The notes beneath the pieces were generated by a model, which had not been told where the DNA came from, ran no database searches, and saw only the letters and a program-made list of their open reading frames with translations. A stretch of 64,000 nucleotides of DNA. Origin: Toxorhynchites rutilus septentrionalis. Its lineage: Eukaryota > Arthropoda > Insecta > Diptera > Culicidae. Made by a program: the position numbers and the translations under genes. The stretch is taken from positions 84,768,666-84,832,665 of the forward strand of contig NC_073745.1 in the NCBI RefSeq assembly GCF_029784135.1, written 5' to 3'. The first letter of the stretch is position 1, and the number at the start of each line of letters is the position of its first letter. This document shows positions 55,166 to 64,000 of the stretch, in pieces.

Positions 55166-55266
55166 AATAAGCACTCAAAACTGGACAATTTTTGTGACGT
55201 AACCGATGTTCAGTTGTCTAGTTTGTATCCTCAATATGTTCCCAAAAAAACATAATCCTACATCAA

Positions 55267-57313
55267 AAAAAGGAATTGATCCTACATCAAAAAAGGAATG
55301 ATTTCCCTCCTGAATATAAAACAATCACATAGAGAATGTGGTAATCTACTTCGTAGTTCACGTAGCTTTGCTTTAATTTACATAAAATTCTTGTAATAGT
55401 ATCCAATTTGATGAAATATTTGTTCTAAAATAAGGAAATTAAGGCAACTATTCAGCAAGCCATGAATGGAGAGAAGGCCTTCTTGTGTCGATGGCCAACA
55501 CTTGTGTAGCATTAAATTTTCCGATTGAATAATTTACAAAAGAAAACTTCTATAACTTAGAGCTCCTTTCGAAGGATGCAGCAGCAAGCGGTCAGCAACA
55601 GGCAGTATGTGAAGTAGAGTCGGTGCTCTCAGAAGGATTATTCCACTCCGTTGTACGATACACTGTCGAAAACACCACCAACTTTCAATATTGCAAATAA
55701 AGTTGTTCCTCTCAATTGCTGCTCTTGCATACTACGAAAATCTGTATTGGACATATTTCCAACTTGGGAATCTTTTCATTACCCTCTGCAATTATAATGA
55801 ATATTCCAGCAGCAACAGGCAACTGATTACAACGAGCGGAGAGCTATACTCATCGAAATTATCAACGCTGCTGCGAAGGAGGTTGCGCAGGCGAGGCACT
55901 GATTAATGATGGCACAATGATTAACGGGATTCTGGAACGCTCTAATCTCCGACCTCCGAATGGTTTGGTGGTGATTAAACAAAATCTCTTTTTAGATGCA
56001 AACTTTGCTGTACAACCTACGGGGGTGGCTTCCAAGGTTAGTTCTCGCTCTCCTCTCTATGTCTCCCAGGTTACCCAACTCACTCTGACGGATGTTACTA
56101 GTGATTACATTTTCCCTATCCTTGAATGGGATGGTTGTGACGACACATGCGTATTAATTTACCTTTTTCACACACATTCACACACATTCAAGGTACCAAC
56201 GGGTGTTGAAGGAAACCCTTGTGTGTCATGTGCTCGTACTCCATGTCGCAGAGATAAGCAGCGGATGATGCTGCGGATTGGATTAATGGGTACGCTTGGT
56301 TATTGTTCGGTGTGGGTAACCCTCCTTGTACTCTTTAAATAAAACGGAAGCAAAAATCCGCCGTTGCCTAGGATATATGTAGCTGCCTTCTGTACCTAGC
56401 AAAAGCACATACAATATTTGCCCATTCTCTATCTGCTGAGAGTATTTTTCGCTGACGGATGCTAATGAGCGGAAAGTATCGATACATTGCGCGCGAGCTA
56501 AGGGTTGTGTTGGTGTGGTGATGTGAGATACTGTTAACTATGGGTGCTATACTCTTGCAGCTCTCGTCGCTTTTCCCGTGCAGTTTTGGGCTTCGGGCCC
56601 ACGGGAACTGGGACGGCATGGATTGAGTCTGACGCGTGCGTTACCTTGACCTTCTTCTCTTACGTGCTATAGGCGTGTTGTCGATATGCTCTCTGTTATG
56701 GTGCTGTTTTCGTTCATTGCATGGGTAAGCAGCAACAGCAACAACAGAACAATACGTCAATCATCATTTATAGCTGCCATATTTCTTTTTATTTTCGTCA
56801 ACATGATAATTTATAAATACTTAACGAAGTCTTCATTGAATAAAGCTCGAGTAGCGAAAAATTCAGATCTCTGACACGGATCAGAAGGGTTGGGCGTGAT
56901 ATTATCATATATTCATGATTTCGAAGAAAAGGAATCCGTTTCCAAAATCGTGATTTCTTGGAAATCTTGTGGCATGATATGTTTACGATCAAACCATCCG
57001 AATGAAATTCTCGACGTTAAATGTGAGCACTGATATCGTTTCCTCGAAACAGGATTGTTAATTTCGGTGTTTTTTCTTCTTGTACGTTAACAGATGGAAC
57101 AGAAACAACGTTTTCCTTCTATTAAAACTCTCGCTTGCTTCCGTTTTTTTTTAAATATTCTTAACATATTTTAGCATGAATTAGCAGATGATACTGTTCA
57201 AACATCAAACGTTTCAAATGTTTCAATGAAGATACCGGATTGATTGTATTATTTCTACTTGTATGATGACGCGATCGCAATGAATTAGAGCATAGAGAAG
57301 GCAGATATAACTA
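55267..57313. other. Intergenic stretch; one unexplained 141-codon frame
   Basis: The frame 55917-56342 (MINGILERSNLRPPNGLVVI..) has mixed composition and a Cys pair region (GNPCVSCARTPCRRDKQR), but no family is recognisable. Around 56000-56680 the sequence is GC-richer than its flanks. It may be old mobile DNA or untranslated exon sequence. Confidence 0.35.
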
Positions 57314-58104
57314 CAGGGCCTTTCAGATTAAACGCTCACGCAAAAAAATCGAATAGCTCCCTACGATTTTTTTTCTCGCTCCGTCGATGGTAACACTGCA
57401 TTCCCCACTTCTGGACGATAATATTCGGCGACTCGTTCAGTCTGATCGGATGGTTTTTAGTGTCAAGATGTACAATTTACAAGAACGTGTATTTTTAGTG
57501 AAATCGTATTACTCGAGCAACCAAAGCCTTAATGAAACTTTGTCCTCTTATGGTAAGAATTTCAACATTTCTCGTCGTCGATTACTTCCTCCGGGGGTAC
57601 GTGAAGAACCGTTGCTATGTTAATAAGCCACAAAATTTGAAGGAACTTAAGGGGGTAGTACACAATGAAAACATGGAAAAATTCAAAAAAATATTTCTGG
57701 CTTAAAATGTTCTCTGGGATGTCTACTTTACTTTGCTCCGATGCTCCGTTCCGAAGATACAAGACAATAAGTTGAACTTAGTCTTTGCGTACGGAGCGCG
57801 TTTCCAAAATTTAAAACGCGTTTTTCTCGAAACTAAGTTTTGCAAACTGGTGGGAGTTCTTCCTCCGGAACGGTCCATCCGATTTTGATGAAATAGTTTT
57901 TCCAAGATTCTCCACTAAATTTCCTGTTATCGTACGTGGGATTTTTTTAATATTTTGAAAAATACCATTTTGATGAATGTTTTTGTCTCGATTTTTGAGG
58001 CAAGAACGCAATTCTTTTACAAAAAAAAAGTCGACCGATTGATCTGAAATTTGGAACACATTTTTATCTTTGGTGTCATTTTAAAACTGCGTATTCCATG
58101 ATCT

Positions 58105-58470
58105 TGAACCCATATTTATGGGGTTCTGAGAAAATATGAAATCCGCTATTTTGTAGTGGCCGCCATCTTGGATTTGCATTTTTTATAAATAACTGTATTC
58201 TACTAGTTAAGCTCTTTCATTTCATACCCATATTGATGGGGTTCTGAGAAAATATGTAATCCACCATTTTGTAGTGGCCGTCATCTTGGATTTACATTTT
58301 TCATAAATAACTGTATTCTACTAGTCAAGCCCTTTCATTTGATATCCATATTGATGGGGTTGATGGGCTTCTGAGAAAATATGAAATCCGCCATTTTGGA
58401 TTTGCATTTTTCATAAATAACTGCATTCTACTAGTTAAGCCCTTTAATTTGATATCCATATTAGCTATTC
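58105..58470 (+). repeat. ~115-bp tandem repeat, three units
   Basis: Units carry CCATATTGATGGGGTTCTGA-GAAAATATG, CCGCCATTTTGTAGTGGCCG, CATCTTGGATTTGCATTTTT and ATAACTGTATTCTACTAGT. The third unit has a short internal duplication (GATGGGGTTGATGGGCTT) and a deletion. Confidence 0.85.
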
Positions 58471-58474
58471 AAAC

Positions 58475-58572
58475 CGGAGTATTTTATTTTTGATTTTCGG
58501 AAGTTTTGAATAATTTGTATAATAATACAAATTATTCAAAATTTCCGAAAATCAAAAATAAAATATTCCGGA
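58475..58572. repeat. Near-perfect 45-bp-stem hairpin
   Basis: CCGGAGTATTTTATTTTTGA..GAATAATTTGTAT is followed after AATA by its reverse complement, with one or two mismatches. It would form a very stable stem-loop in single strands or RNA. Confidence 0.9.
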
Positions 58573-59089
58573 TAATCGAGTCCGTCCTGTATATACCTAA
58601 TAAAACTGTGATATCAGATTAATCATAGTAATTTATTATCTCGTTGAAAAAAAAAAATCGTGAAAATCACATACTTTTTATGATGTTCATAGTGTACTAC
58701 CCCCTTAAAGAAGAAATAACTCGGATTTTCAACAGTATCGAAATCGTAATGTTAGAGTTGTGCATGAAGAATTTTGTTCACCGTTTAAAACACGTTATCG
58801 AAAAAAGGGGTGGTCACATCGAAAATGTCATAAAATAAGCTTTATTTTCGTTCTCTAAAAATAAAAATCGGTTCACTTTTGTAGAAGTTATTAAAATTTG
58901 TTGCGTGAGCGTTTAATTTGAAAGACCCTGTACTTAATTATGAATAGTTGAGTCAGAACTATGAGCTGGAGCTTCAGTAGGCTATACATTTTGTAGTTCC
59001 TCTTTGTTATTAATATAGAGTAACAAAAGAGAACACATCCAATGGCATTGGAACAATGATCTATTCTTATTGTGCAAATTTCGGTGACG

Positions 59090-59760
59090 CAACAGGGCGC
59101 TACACTAATTACTCCATGTACCATCCTGGTGCAGCGAAACGATTTGAAGACAAGGGATTGCAGTAGTTGTTGGATGCAGACCCAACCATAACACAACAAA
59201 AATTGCAGATATACTGAATGTGCCCCGAACCACAATTGTCCATCATTTGAAGCCATGGAAAACATTCAGAAGCTCGGAAAATGGATGCTACACAAATTGA
59301 CCGAAAGGTAAATAAAGCAACTCAAAACCATTTGTGAAATGCTTCTTCAACGGCACCAAAATAAGTTTGATTTGCATCAGATTGTCACTAGGGACGATTT
59401 ATGGCTGTCACCTGGTGAAGTCGGCCAGTCCACTACAAAGCCAAATCGTTTCGGCCGAAAGACAATATTATGTGTATGGTGGGACCGGCAACAAATGATA
59501 AATTCAAAATTTGCATTGATGGAAAAACGAACGCAATGGGCCCGAAAACAAGGTAAAGTGATTTTACATCATAACAACGCACTGGCGCACTCCGCTGAAG
59601 TAACGTTTTCGCACCCGCCGTATTCTTCAGATCTGGTCCCGACAGATTATCACCTTTTTGGTCCAATGAGCAGTGACGAAAATATTCATGTTCAAGCCAT
59701 TCAAATACGGTGAATTTCAACCTACCATGTATTGACAACCTACTGCTCAAGCGATTATTG
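59090..59760 (+). mobile_element. Degenerate mariner element
   Basis: Transposase pieces in order: LLDADPTITQQKL.. (59170 region), then the 59339-59713 frame with HQIVTRDDLW (first Asp, degenerate), TTKPNRFGRKTILCVWWDRQ, ALMEKRTQWARKQGKVILHH-NNALAHSA (second Asp replaced by Asn) and HPPYSSDLVPTDYHLFGPM (third Asp). An internal deletion lies between CVWWDRQ and QMINSKFAL. The loss of catalytic residues makes it inactive. Confidence 0.85.
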
Positions 59761-59764
59761 ATAA

Positions 59765-60099
59765 AGGTGAAACAATACTATCAATGAAAACAAGTGGAAT
59801 GAAAATCAACGTAAATATGCTCTTAAGTTCATTTTTCATTACATCATCATTTTCGCCTTGATATTTGAATCATCAGAATTGAATATCATTGCGTGTTAGT
59901 GAGAATCAAAACTTAAAAATTCAACGTTAACCAATTAAGGGTGAAATCGACTAGGAGGTATGCTAGTGTGGATGCATGATTTTTTGGTGTTTTTGTGTGT
60001 TCGGAAGGAATGAAATAACGATTTGGACCCATATTATCTCCGTAACCTCGTTCGAAGTTTGTCATTTTTTGGTAATAAAGGGCAAGTCTCATTGACTGT
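59765..60099. other. Intergenic stretch without recognisable features
   Basis: AT-rich sequence between the mariner relic and the SINE; no frame or repeat recognised. Confidence 0.4.
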
Positions 60100-60113
60100 T
60101 AAATATTTGATTT

Positions 60114-60596
60114 TTTTTTTATCCCATTTATTTATTTAAGGCTCATTAGCATTTTAGCTGTAACAGAGCCGAATTTTAATCGTGTACATGTCACATGGTT
60201 ATCATATCTATAATTAGCACATTACACAGTTGCCATTCGCCAGTATTCCTTCTATATCATTACATATGGTACATTCACACAGTAGCCATTTAGGCGTAAG
60301 GGTATTCTTTCTGTTCTTCCATTATCCAGTTGGACCACCGGACAGCGGAGACAGTAGTTTGATCATTGTTGAGTTATTTATAGAACAGTAGCCCGATGTG
60401 TCTGGCAGAGCAGAGCAGTTGTATGGATGAATCGATCTTATTTCGACCGTGGATCGATCTCCATCGCTGATGATTGTTGCGTGGACGTAGCTATTCTGTA
60501 ACAACACAAAGATGGTCAATGAGGGCCCTGAGTTTTGAACTCACGATCGATCGCTTACTAAGCGAACGCGCAACCAATGTGGCTACGGAGACCCCC
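60114..60596 (-). mobile_element. Complete tRNA-derived SINE with LINE-type 3' tail
   Basis: A perfect 14-bp duplication TAAATATTTGATTT flanks it (60100-60113, 60597-60610). On the - strand it starts GGGGGTCTCCGTAGCCACAT, with A box TAGCCACATTGG (60574-60585) and B box GAGTTCAAAACTC (60530-60542), and ends AAATTCGGCTCTGTTACAGC..TAATGAGCC-TTAAATAAATAAATGGGAT and an A-run. The end resembles the tail of the LOA/I-like LINE at 44249-45600, the expected partner that would supply reverse transcriptase. Confidence 0.9.
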
Positions 60597-60610
60597 TAAA
60601 TATTTGATTT

Positions 60611-61478
60611 GTATTTGTTTATTCATTATTTTTTATAGATGAAATGGATTTTTGTGTCATACTGACTGAACCAAGTAATCAGTAAAACGTTTGTTACTTT
60701 AACGTTTAAAATATGAGCTTTTGAGTTTCACTTTACTAAAACTTAAGTGAAAGGAAACAATATCTTATAAGAAATATAAGTTTAGCACAAATTTAGTTTT
60801 ATATTTCGGGTGAATGTTTTGTTTGTGCTGGTCACTGTAGCTCTCACAACTTTGAATCAAGGCCTTTAATTTCACTTCAATTGACACGTCGTCAATCAAT
60901 ATTGAACCTGTCGCCTTTCAATTTCATGCGAACTCATGCAGGCCGAAAAAAGTGCTACTCTTTCTTATCCCTCAATAAATAAAATATCACTTCACTTTCG
61001 TACAGTCTTGTTTCATTTCACGTTCATTTTTCACACTTCGCACACTTCATACTGAAACGAAATCAACAAATCGTCTAATGAAAATGAAAGGTTCTTATGT
61101 CGAATGAAAGTGTCTTAATTCGAATGAAAATTTCGTTGGAGCTCGGACCTTATTCACTGAAAGTAATGAAAAGGACGGTTTGAATCCAGTTTGGAGAAAT
61201 GAAACCACATGAAACTTTCAATTGAAAGCAGTGATGGTCCTTTTACATGTGAGACTGGAAGTGACATAGCGCCCATTCAAATGATAATGAATAGGGCAGA
61301 ATTGAATGTTTGAGTATGCGTAGTGAATACAAACAATCGAAATTGAAATTGACTGAAGAGAGAGGAAGAAGTAAATAAGTCATTCTAGTCTCAGAGTTTC
61401 GAAATTGTAAAGTCCTGCTTTTAACTATATAAGTAAATAATATTTTTTTATTTCTTGAGCCTCTTCTCATCCGTCCTG
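60611..61478. other. Intergenic stretch without recognisable features
   Basis: Region rich in short TTTCATTCGA/GAATGAAA words (about 60980-61210), hinting at a decayed foldback, but I cannot define ends. No coding frame recognised. Confidence 0.4.
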
Positions 61479-62700
61479 CCATACAAATGAAACACAAATT
61501 TCTGCATAACTCGATAATTATTCAAGCAAATGAAACCAAATTTGGCATGTGAAGGTTTTAGGGTGCAATAAATGTTTCTATGATGGTTAGACACTTCACC
61601 CCCCTCTCTACGGGGGGGGGGGGGGGGCTGCCCTACAAATTTAACACAAATTTCTGCATTACTCGAGAATTAATCAAGCAAATGATAGTAAATTTGGCAT
61701 GTGAAGGTTTTAGGGTGCAATAAATGTTCCTATGGTGGTTACACTCTCCACCCCTGTCTCTAAGGGGGGGCTGCCATACAAATTAAACAGAAATTTCTGC
61801 ATTACTCGAGAATCAATCAAGCAAATGACACCAAATTAGGCGTAATGAGGTTATAAGGTGCAATCAATGTTGCTATGATGGTTAGACTATCACTTAATTT
61901 GGTTTGTGCAAACGTAAGGACAATTATAACCACTCACGAGACTCGACACGGGACTAAGACACAACACTTATATTTCTTACAAACATTAAACGGGTTAAAA
62001 TTACCTTTTTTCGTCGACCGGTTTCGAGCTCGATGTTGCCCATCTACTGGACGGTGTCCAACTGGTTACAATAAGTACTAACACATATTCGTACACATAT
62101 CAGTACTCGTCGTTAGACTATCTCCACCCCCTTCTCTAAGAGGGTGCTGCCTTACAAAAGAAACACAAATTTCTGCATTACTCGAGAATTAATCATGCAA
62201 ATGAAATGAAATGTGGATGTGAAGGTTTTAGGGTGCTATAAATGTTTCTATGGTGGTTAGACTCTCCACCCCCCTATCTAAGGGGGGGGGGGGAGTTGTT
62301 TCTGCCATACAAATGAAACACAAATTTCTGCATTACTCGAGAAGTAATCAAGCAAATGAAACCAAATTTGGCATGTGGAGGTTTTTTTAGGGTGCAATCA
62401 ATGTTTCTATGGTGGTTAGACTCTCCAACCCACTCTCTAAGGGGGAACTGCCATACAAATGAAAGACAAATTTCTGCATAATTTGAAAACTAATCAAGCA
62501 AATGGAGTCATGCGAATGTTTGAGGGAACACGAAACGTTTCTATGGTGAATAGACATACAAATGAAGCATACATTTATGAATAATTCAAGAACTAATCAA
62601 GCAAACTGAACCAAATTTGGCATCTGGAAGTTTTAGGGGGCAAGAAACATTTCCAAAGTTCAACACTCCTCCCACCTTTCTCAGGGGAAAAAATTGCTCT
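61479..62700 (+). repeat. ~120-140-bp tandem array, second locus (about eight units)
   Basis: Each unit contains CATACAAATGAAACACAAAT-TTCTGCATTACTCGAGAA-TTAATCAAGCAAATG, CCAAATTTGGCATGTG-AGGTTTTAGGGTGCAA and TTTCTATGGTGGTTAGACTC-TCCACCCC-n-AAGGGGGG. Same unit and orientation as 21245-21660. Two G-runs (61612-61627, 62283-62293) lie at unit junctions. The array is interrupted at 61892-62111. Confidence 0.92.
61892..62111. mobile_element. 220-bp insertion in the tandem array with 11-bp duplication
   Basis: GTTAGACTATC flanks it (61881-61891, 62112-62122). The interior carries CGTCGACCGGTTTCGAGCTC-GATGTTGCCCATC and GGACGGTGTCCAACTGG, GC-rich words common in mosquito dispersed repeats. The class is unknown. 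The duplication length and the absence of inverted ends favour a short retroposed or truncated element. Confidence 0.65.
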
Positions 62701-62870
62701 CTTTAGGGCTGTCTTTATTCTATCATATTTTCTGTATAAACCATTTATTCCATGTAACGGAGAAACATGTTATTTGCAAGTGGTTTAAAAATCTCGAACG
62801 AGAATTGTGTTTGAAAATAAGCTGATATTATAATGATGAGTTTTGTTAGAAATACTAGGAATTTTATAGC
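62700..62870 (+). repeat. Tail of the tandem-array family (copy 2)
   Basis: Closely matches 24915-25080 and follows the array directly, showing that the tail is part of the same repeat unit. Confidence 0.85.
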
Positions 62871-64000
62871 AAAAGGTAAATTCAACGGGGTCGGTTCCTA
62901 ACTATGATAGAGCATTTGAACTCTCATTGTTCCGGAGTCTGTTCATCAAATATGATCCTCTATCACCTACTGAAAAAATCGAGATTAACTACCTGACACC
63001 ATGTGTGTAGATTAACGGATTTCTGATACAAGTTTTTAATTTTTCCTAAAAGAGCAATCTGTACTGATTTTGTGAACAATGTTTCGTTATTTTCTGTAGT
63101 TCTAGCTTTGGACAGTATACTCAAAATAAATGAATGTAGTAAGATCCATATCGACGAACCGTAAATGATTGCAGACAAGCTTGTTGTTAGACTTGCAGGA
63201 ATTGGAACCGAATTATTGAGTGTAAGGCGTTTATCAAAATCATGCTTTTGAACAGAATCATTGATGGGGGTTTCTGGTTGAAATTCATATCGGTTGGCAT
63301 CGGCTCATTGATTTTTTATATGTATGATTTTTGTGCTGAGATGTGAGATGAAATGTAGTGTGTGTGGGGAAAATGGGATGAATTTGCGATATCAGATAAA
63401 GTTAGGATACATTCGAAATAGTTAATCCAAAAACAAAATAATTAAAAAACAGCCAATTCAATAATGTGATGTAATAACATGTACTTGATTCTGTTTACTG
63501 CATCCATTTGGTTGTGTCATCACGAATGTGATAATCGACTAGCACGAGGGAGTTTGTTTCTAACCCATATCGTGTCCTCCTGCCAGGCAATGATAGCACA
63601 CTGATAGTCTTTAATTAGCAGTGATTTCTTTGGCTACGCGGTCTGGAGTCTGTGTGCAGTCGACTTATCAATATTACCACCAAGTGGGTCCAATTGGGGA
63701 GATGTCTGCTGCTGTGGGAAATCACAAACGTTGGCGCGCTCTCGGTGTGGTACTCTTATACTGAGATTTAATGTCTAAGCTGATTGGTGTACCGCATTGG
63801 AGAAATTTAGCATACTTGAATCGTTCCGCCAGTTAGCATGAGTTGACCTTTTGTCATTAATCAAATTTTTTCCGCATGTTGAATCTTATTCAGTTTATTC
63901 ATAAAATGGATTATCTATTACTTGACACATCACTCAATGAGTGCTGTATTGACACTATTGACAAATCCATCTAATTATATAAAAAGTTATTATGTTATTA
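62871..64000. other. Right-edge stretch without recognisable genes
   Basis: No supported coding frame. 63550-63790 is slightly GC-richer (CCTCCTGCCAGGCAATGATA.., TGGCTACGCGGTCTGGAGTC) and could belong to a gene or repeat continuing outside, but I cannot identify it. Confidence 0.4.

Larger units (their letters stand above)
53605..55266 (-). mobile_element. Helentron-like element with two nested insertions
   Basis: The left end carries hairpin remnant GATTGTGTT-CAA-CACAAGACC (53615-53635) and TGTGGACGTAGAACCACG. The right end is ACATAATCCTACATCAA (55250-55266), degenerate. The body near 55180-55250 matches 20490-20580, and 53830-53970 matches the 32.4-32.6 kb region inverted. A TIR element (54336-54956) and a SINE (55025-55165) sit inside. 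Confidence 0.6.
57651..58704. mobile_element. TTAA-flanked MITE (piggyBac-type target)
   Basis: GGGGGTAGTACAC and GTGTACTACCCCC bound 1054 bp, with TTAA at 57647-57650 and 58705-58708. The interior has a ~115-bp unit repeated three times (58105-58470) and a nearly perfect long hairpin (58475-58572). No transposase frame. It is inserted in the rosa-like element. Confidence 0.9.
57314..58930 (+). mobile_element. rosa-like Tc1/mariner element, deleted and interrupted
   Basis: CAGGGCCTTTCAGATTAAAC and GTTTAATTTGAAAGACCCTG are inverted ends, with TA on both sides (57312-57313, 58931-58932). An N-terminal frame (MYNLQERVFLVKSYYSSNQS, 57468 on) and a C-terminal frame (LELCMKNFVHRLKHVIEKRG, ending at 58838) of the transposase survive; the DDE core is gone. 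Without the inserted TTAA element it is only about 560 bp. Confidence 0.8.

Overview
The window is a piece of AT-rich, repeat-saturated mosquito nuclear DNA, most likely Aedes. The evidence is tRNA-headed SINEs of the Feilai type, mosquito-type DD37E and DD37D Tc1/mariner elements, an RTE-clade LINE and very short 64-bp introns. No bacterial or organellar features were seen.

Only two complete protein-coding genes are supported, both in the first 6.6 kb. RBMX2/Ist3 (spliceosomal RES-complex RRM protein, + strand, two exons, 808-1288) and DDX1 (DEAD-box helicase with a SPRY insert, - strand, three exons, 1336-6571) converge tail to tail with 47 bp between stop codons. Both are RNA-metabolism housekeeping genes. 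The 3-kb second intron of DDX1 is filled with nested inverted-repeat elements. A 16-codon 3' end of another gene lies at the left edge. Two stretches around 16.8-17.4 kb and 46.6-47.2 kb look like untranslated first exons with splice donors, perhaps alternative starts of a gene whose body lies outside the window.

From about 10.5 kb onward the sequence is almost entirely mobile DNA in various stages of decay. It includes Tc1/mariner elements (DD37E at 11.1-12.4 kb, DD37D at 36.4-37.6 kb, Tc1 at 33.6-35.2 kb, four internally deleted mariners, and a rosa-like element at 57.3-58.9 kb). There are hAT-type elements with 8-bp target duplications (30.2-31.3 and 47.5-47.9 kb), a TTAA-flanked element (57.7-58.7 kb), LOA/I-like and Jockey-like LINE relics, an RTE-derived element with a tRNA-like head (48.0-50.2 kb), several SINEs and long tandem arrays.

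The most striking signal is one dispersed family present at least a dozen times between 15.6 and 55.3 kb. Each copy has the subterminal motif TTGACGTAGGACTAC at both ends in inverted orientation. At one end only, a 9-bp-stem, 3-nt-loop hairpin lies outside the motif and is followed by a short spacer and a T-run. The stem sequence differs between subfamilies while pairing is kept, through compensatory changes. Asymmetric ends, subterminal inverted repeats, a terminal hairpin, an internal 95-bp minisatellite and apparent insertion into T-runs are the architecture of non-autonomous Helentron (HINE/DINE-1-like) rolling-circle elements. Two copies form a 1.33-kb-arm palindrome (39.4-42.5 kb).
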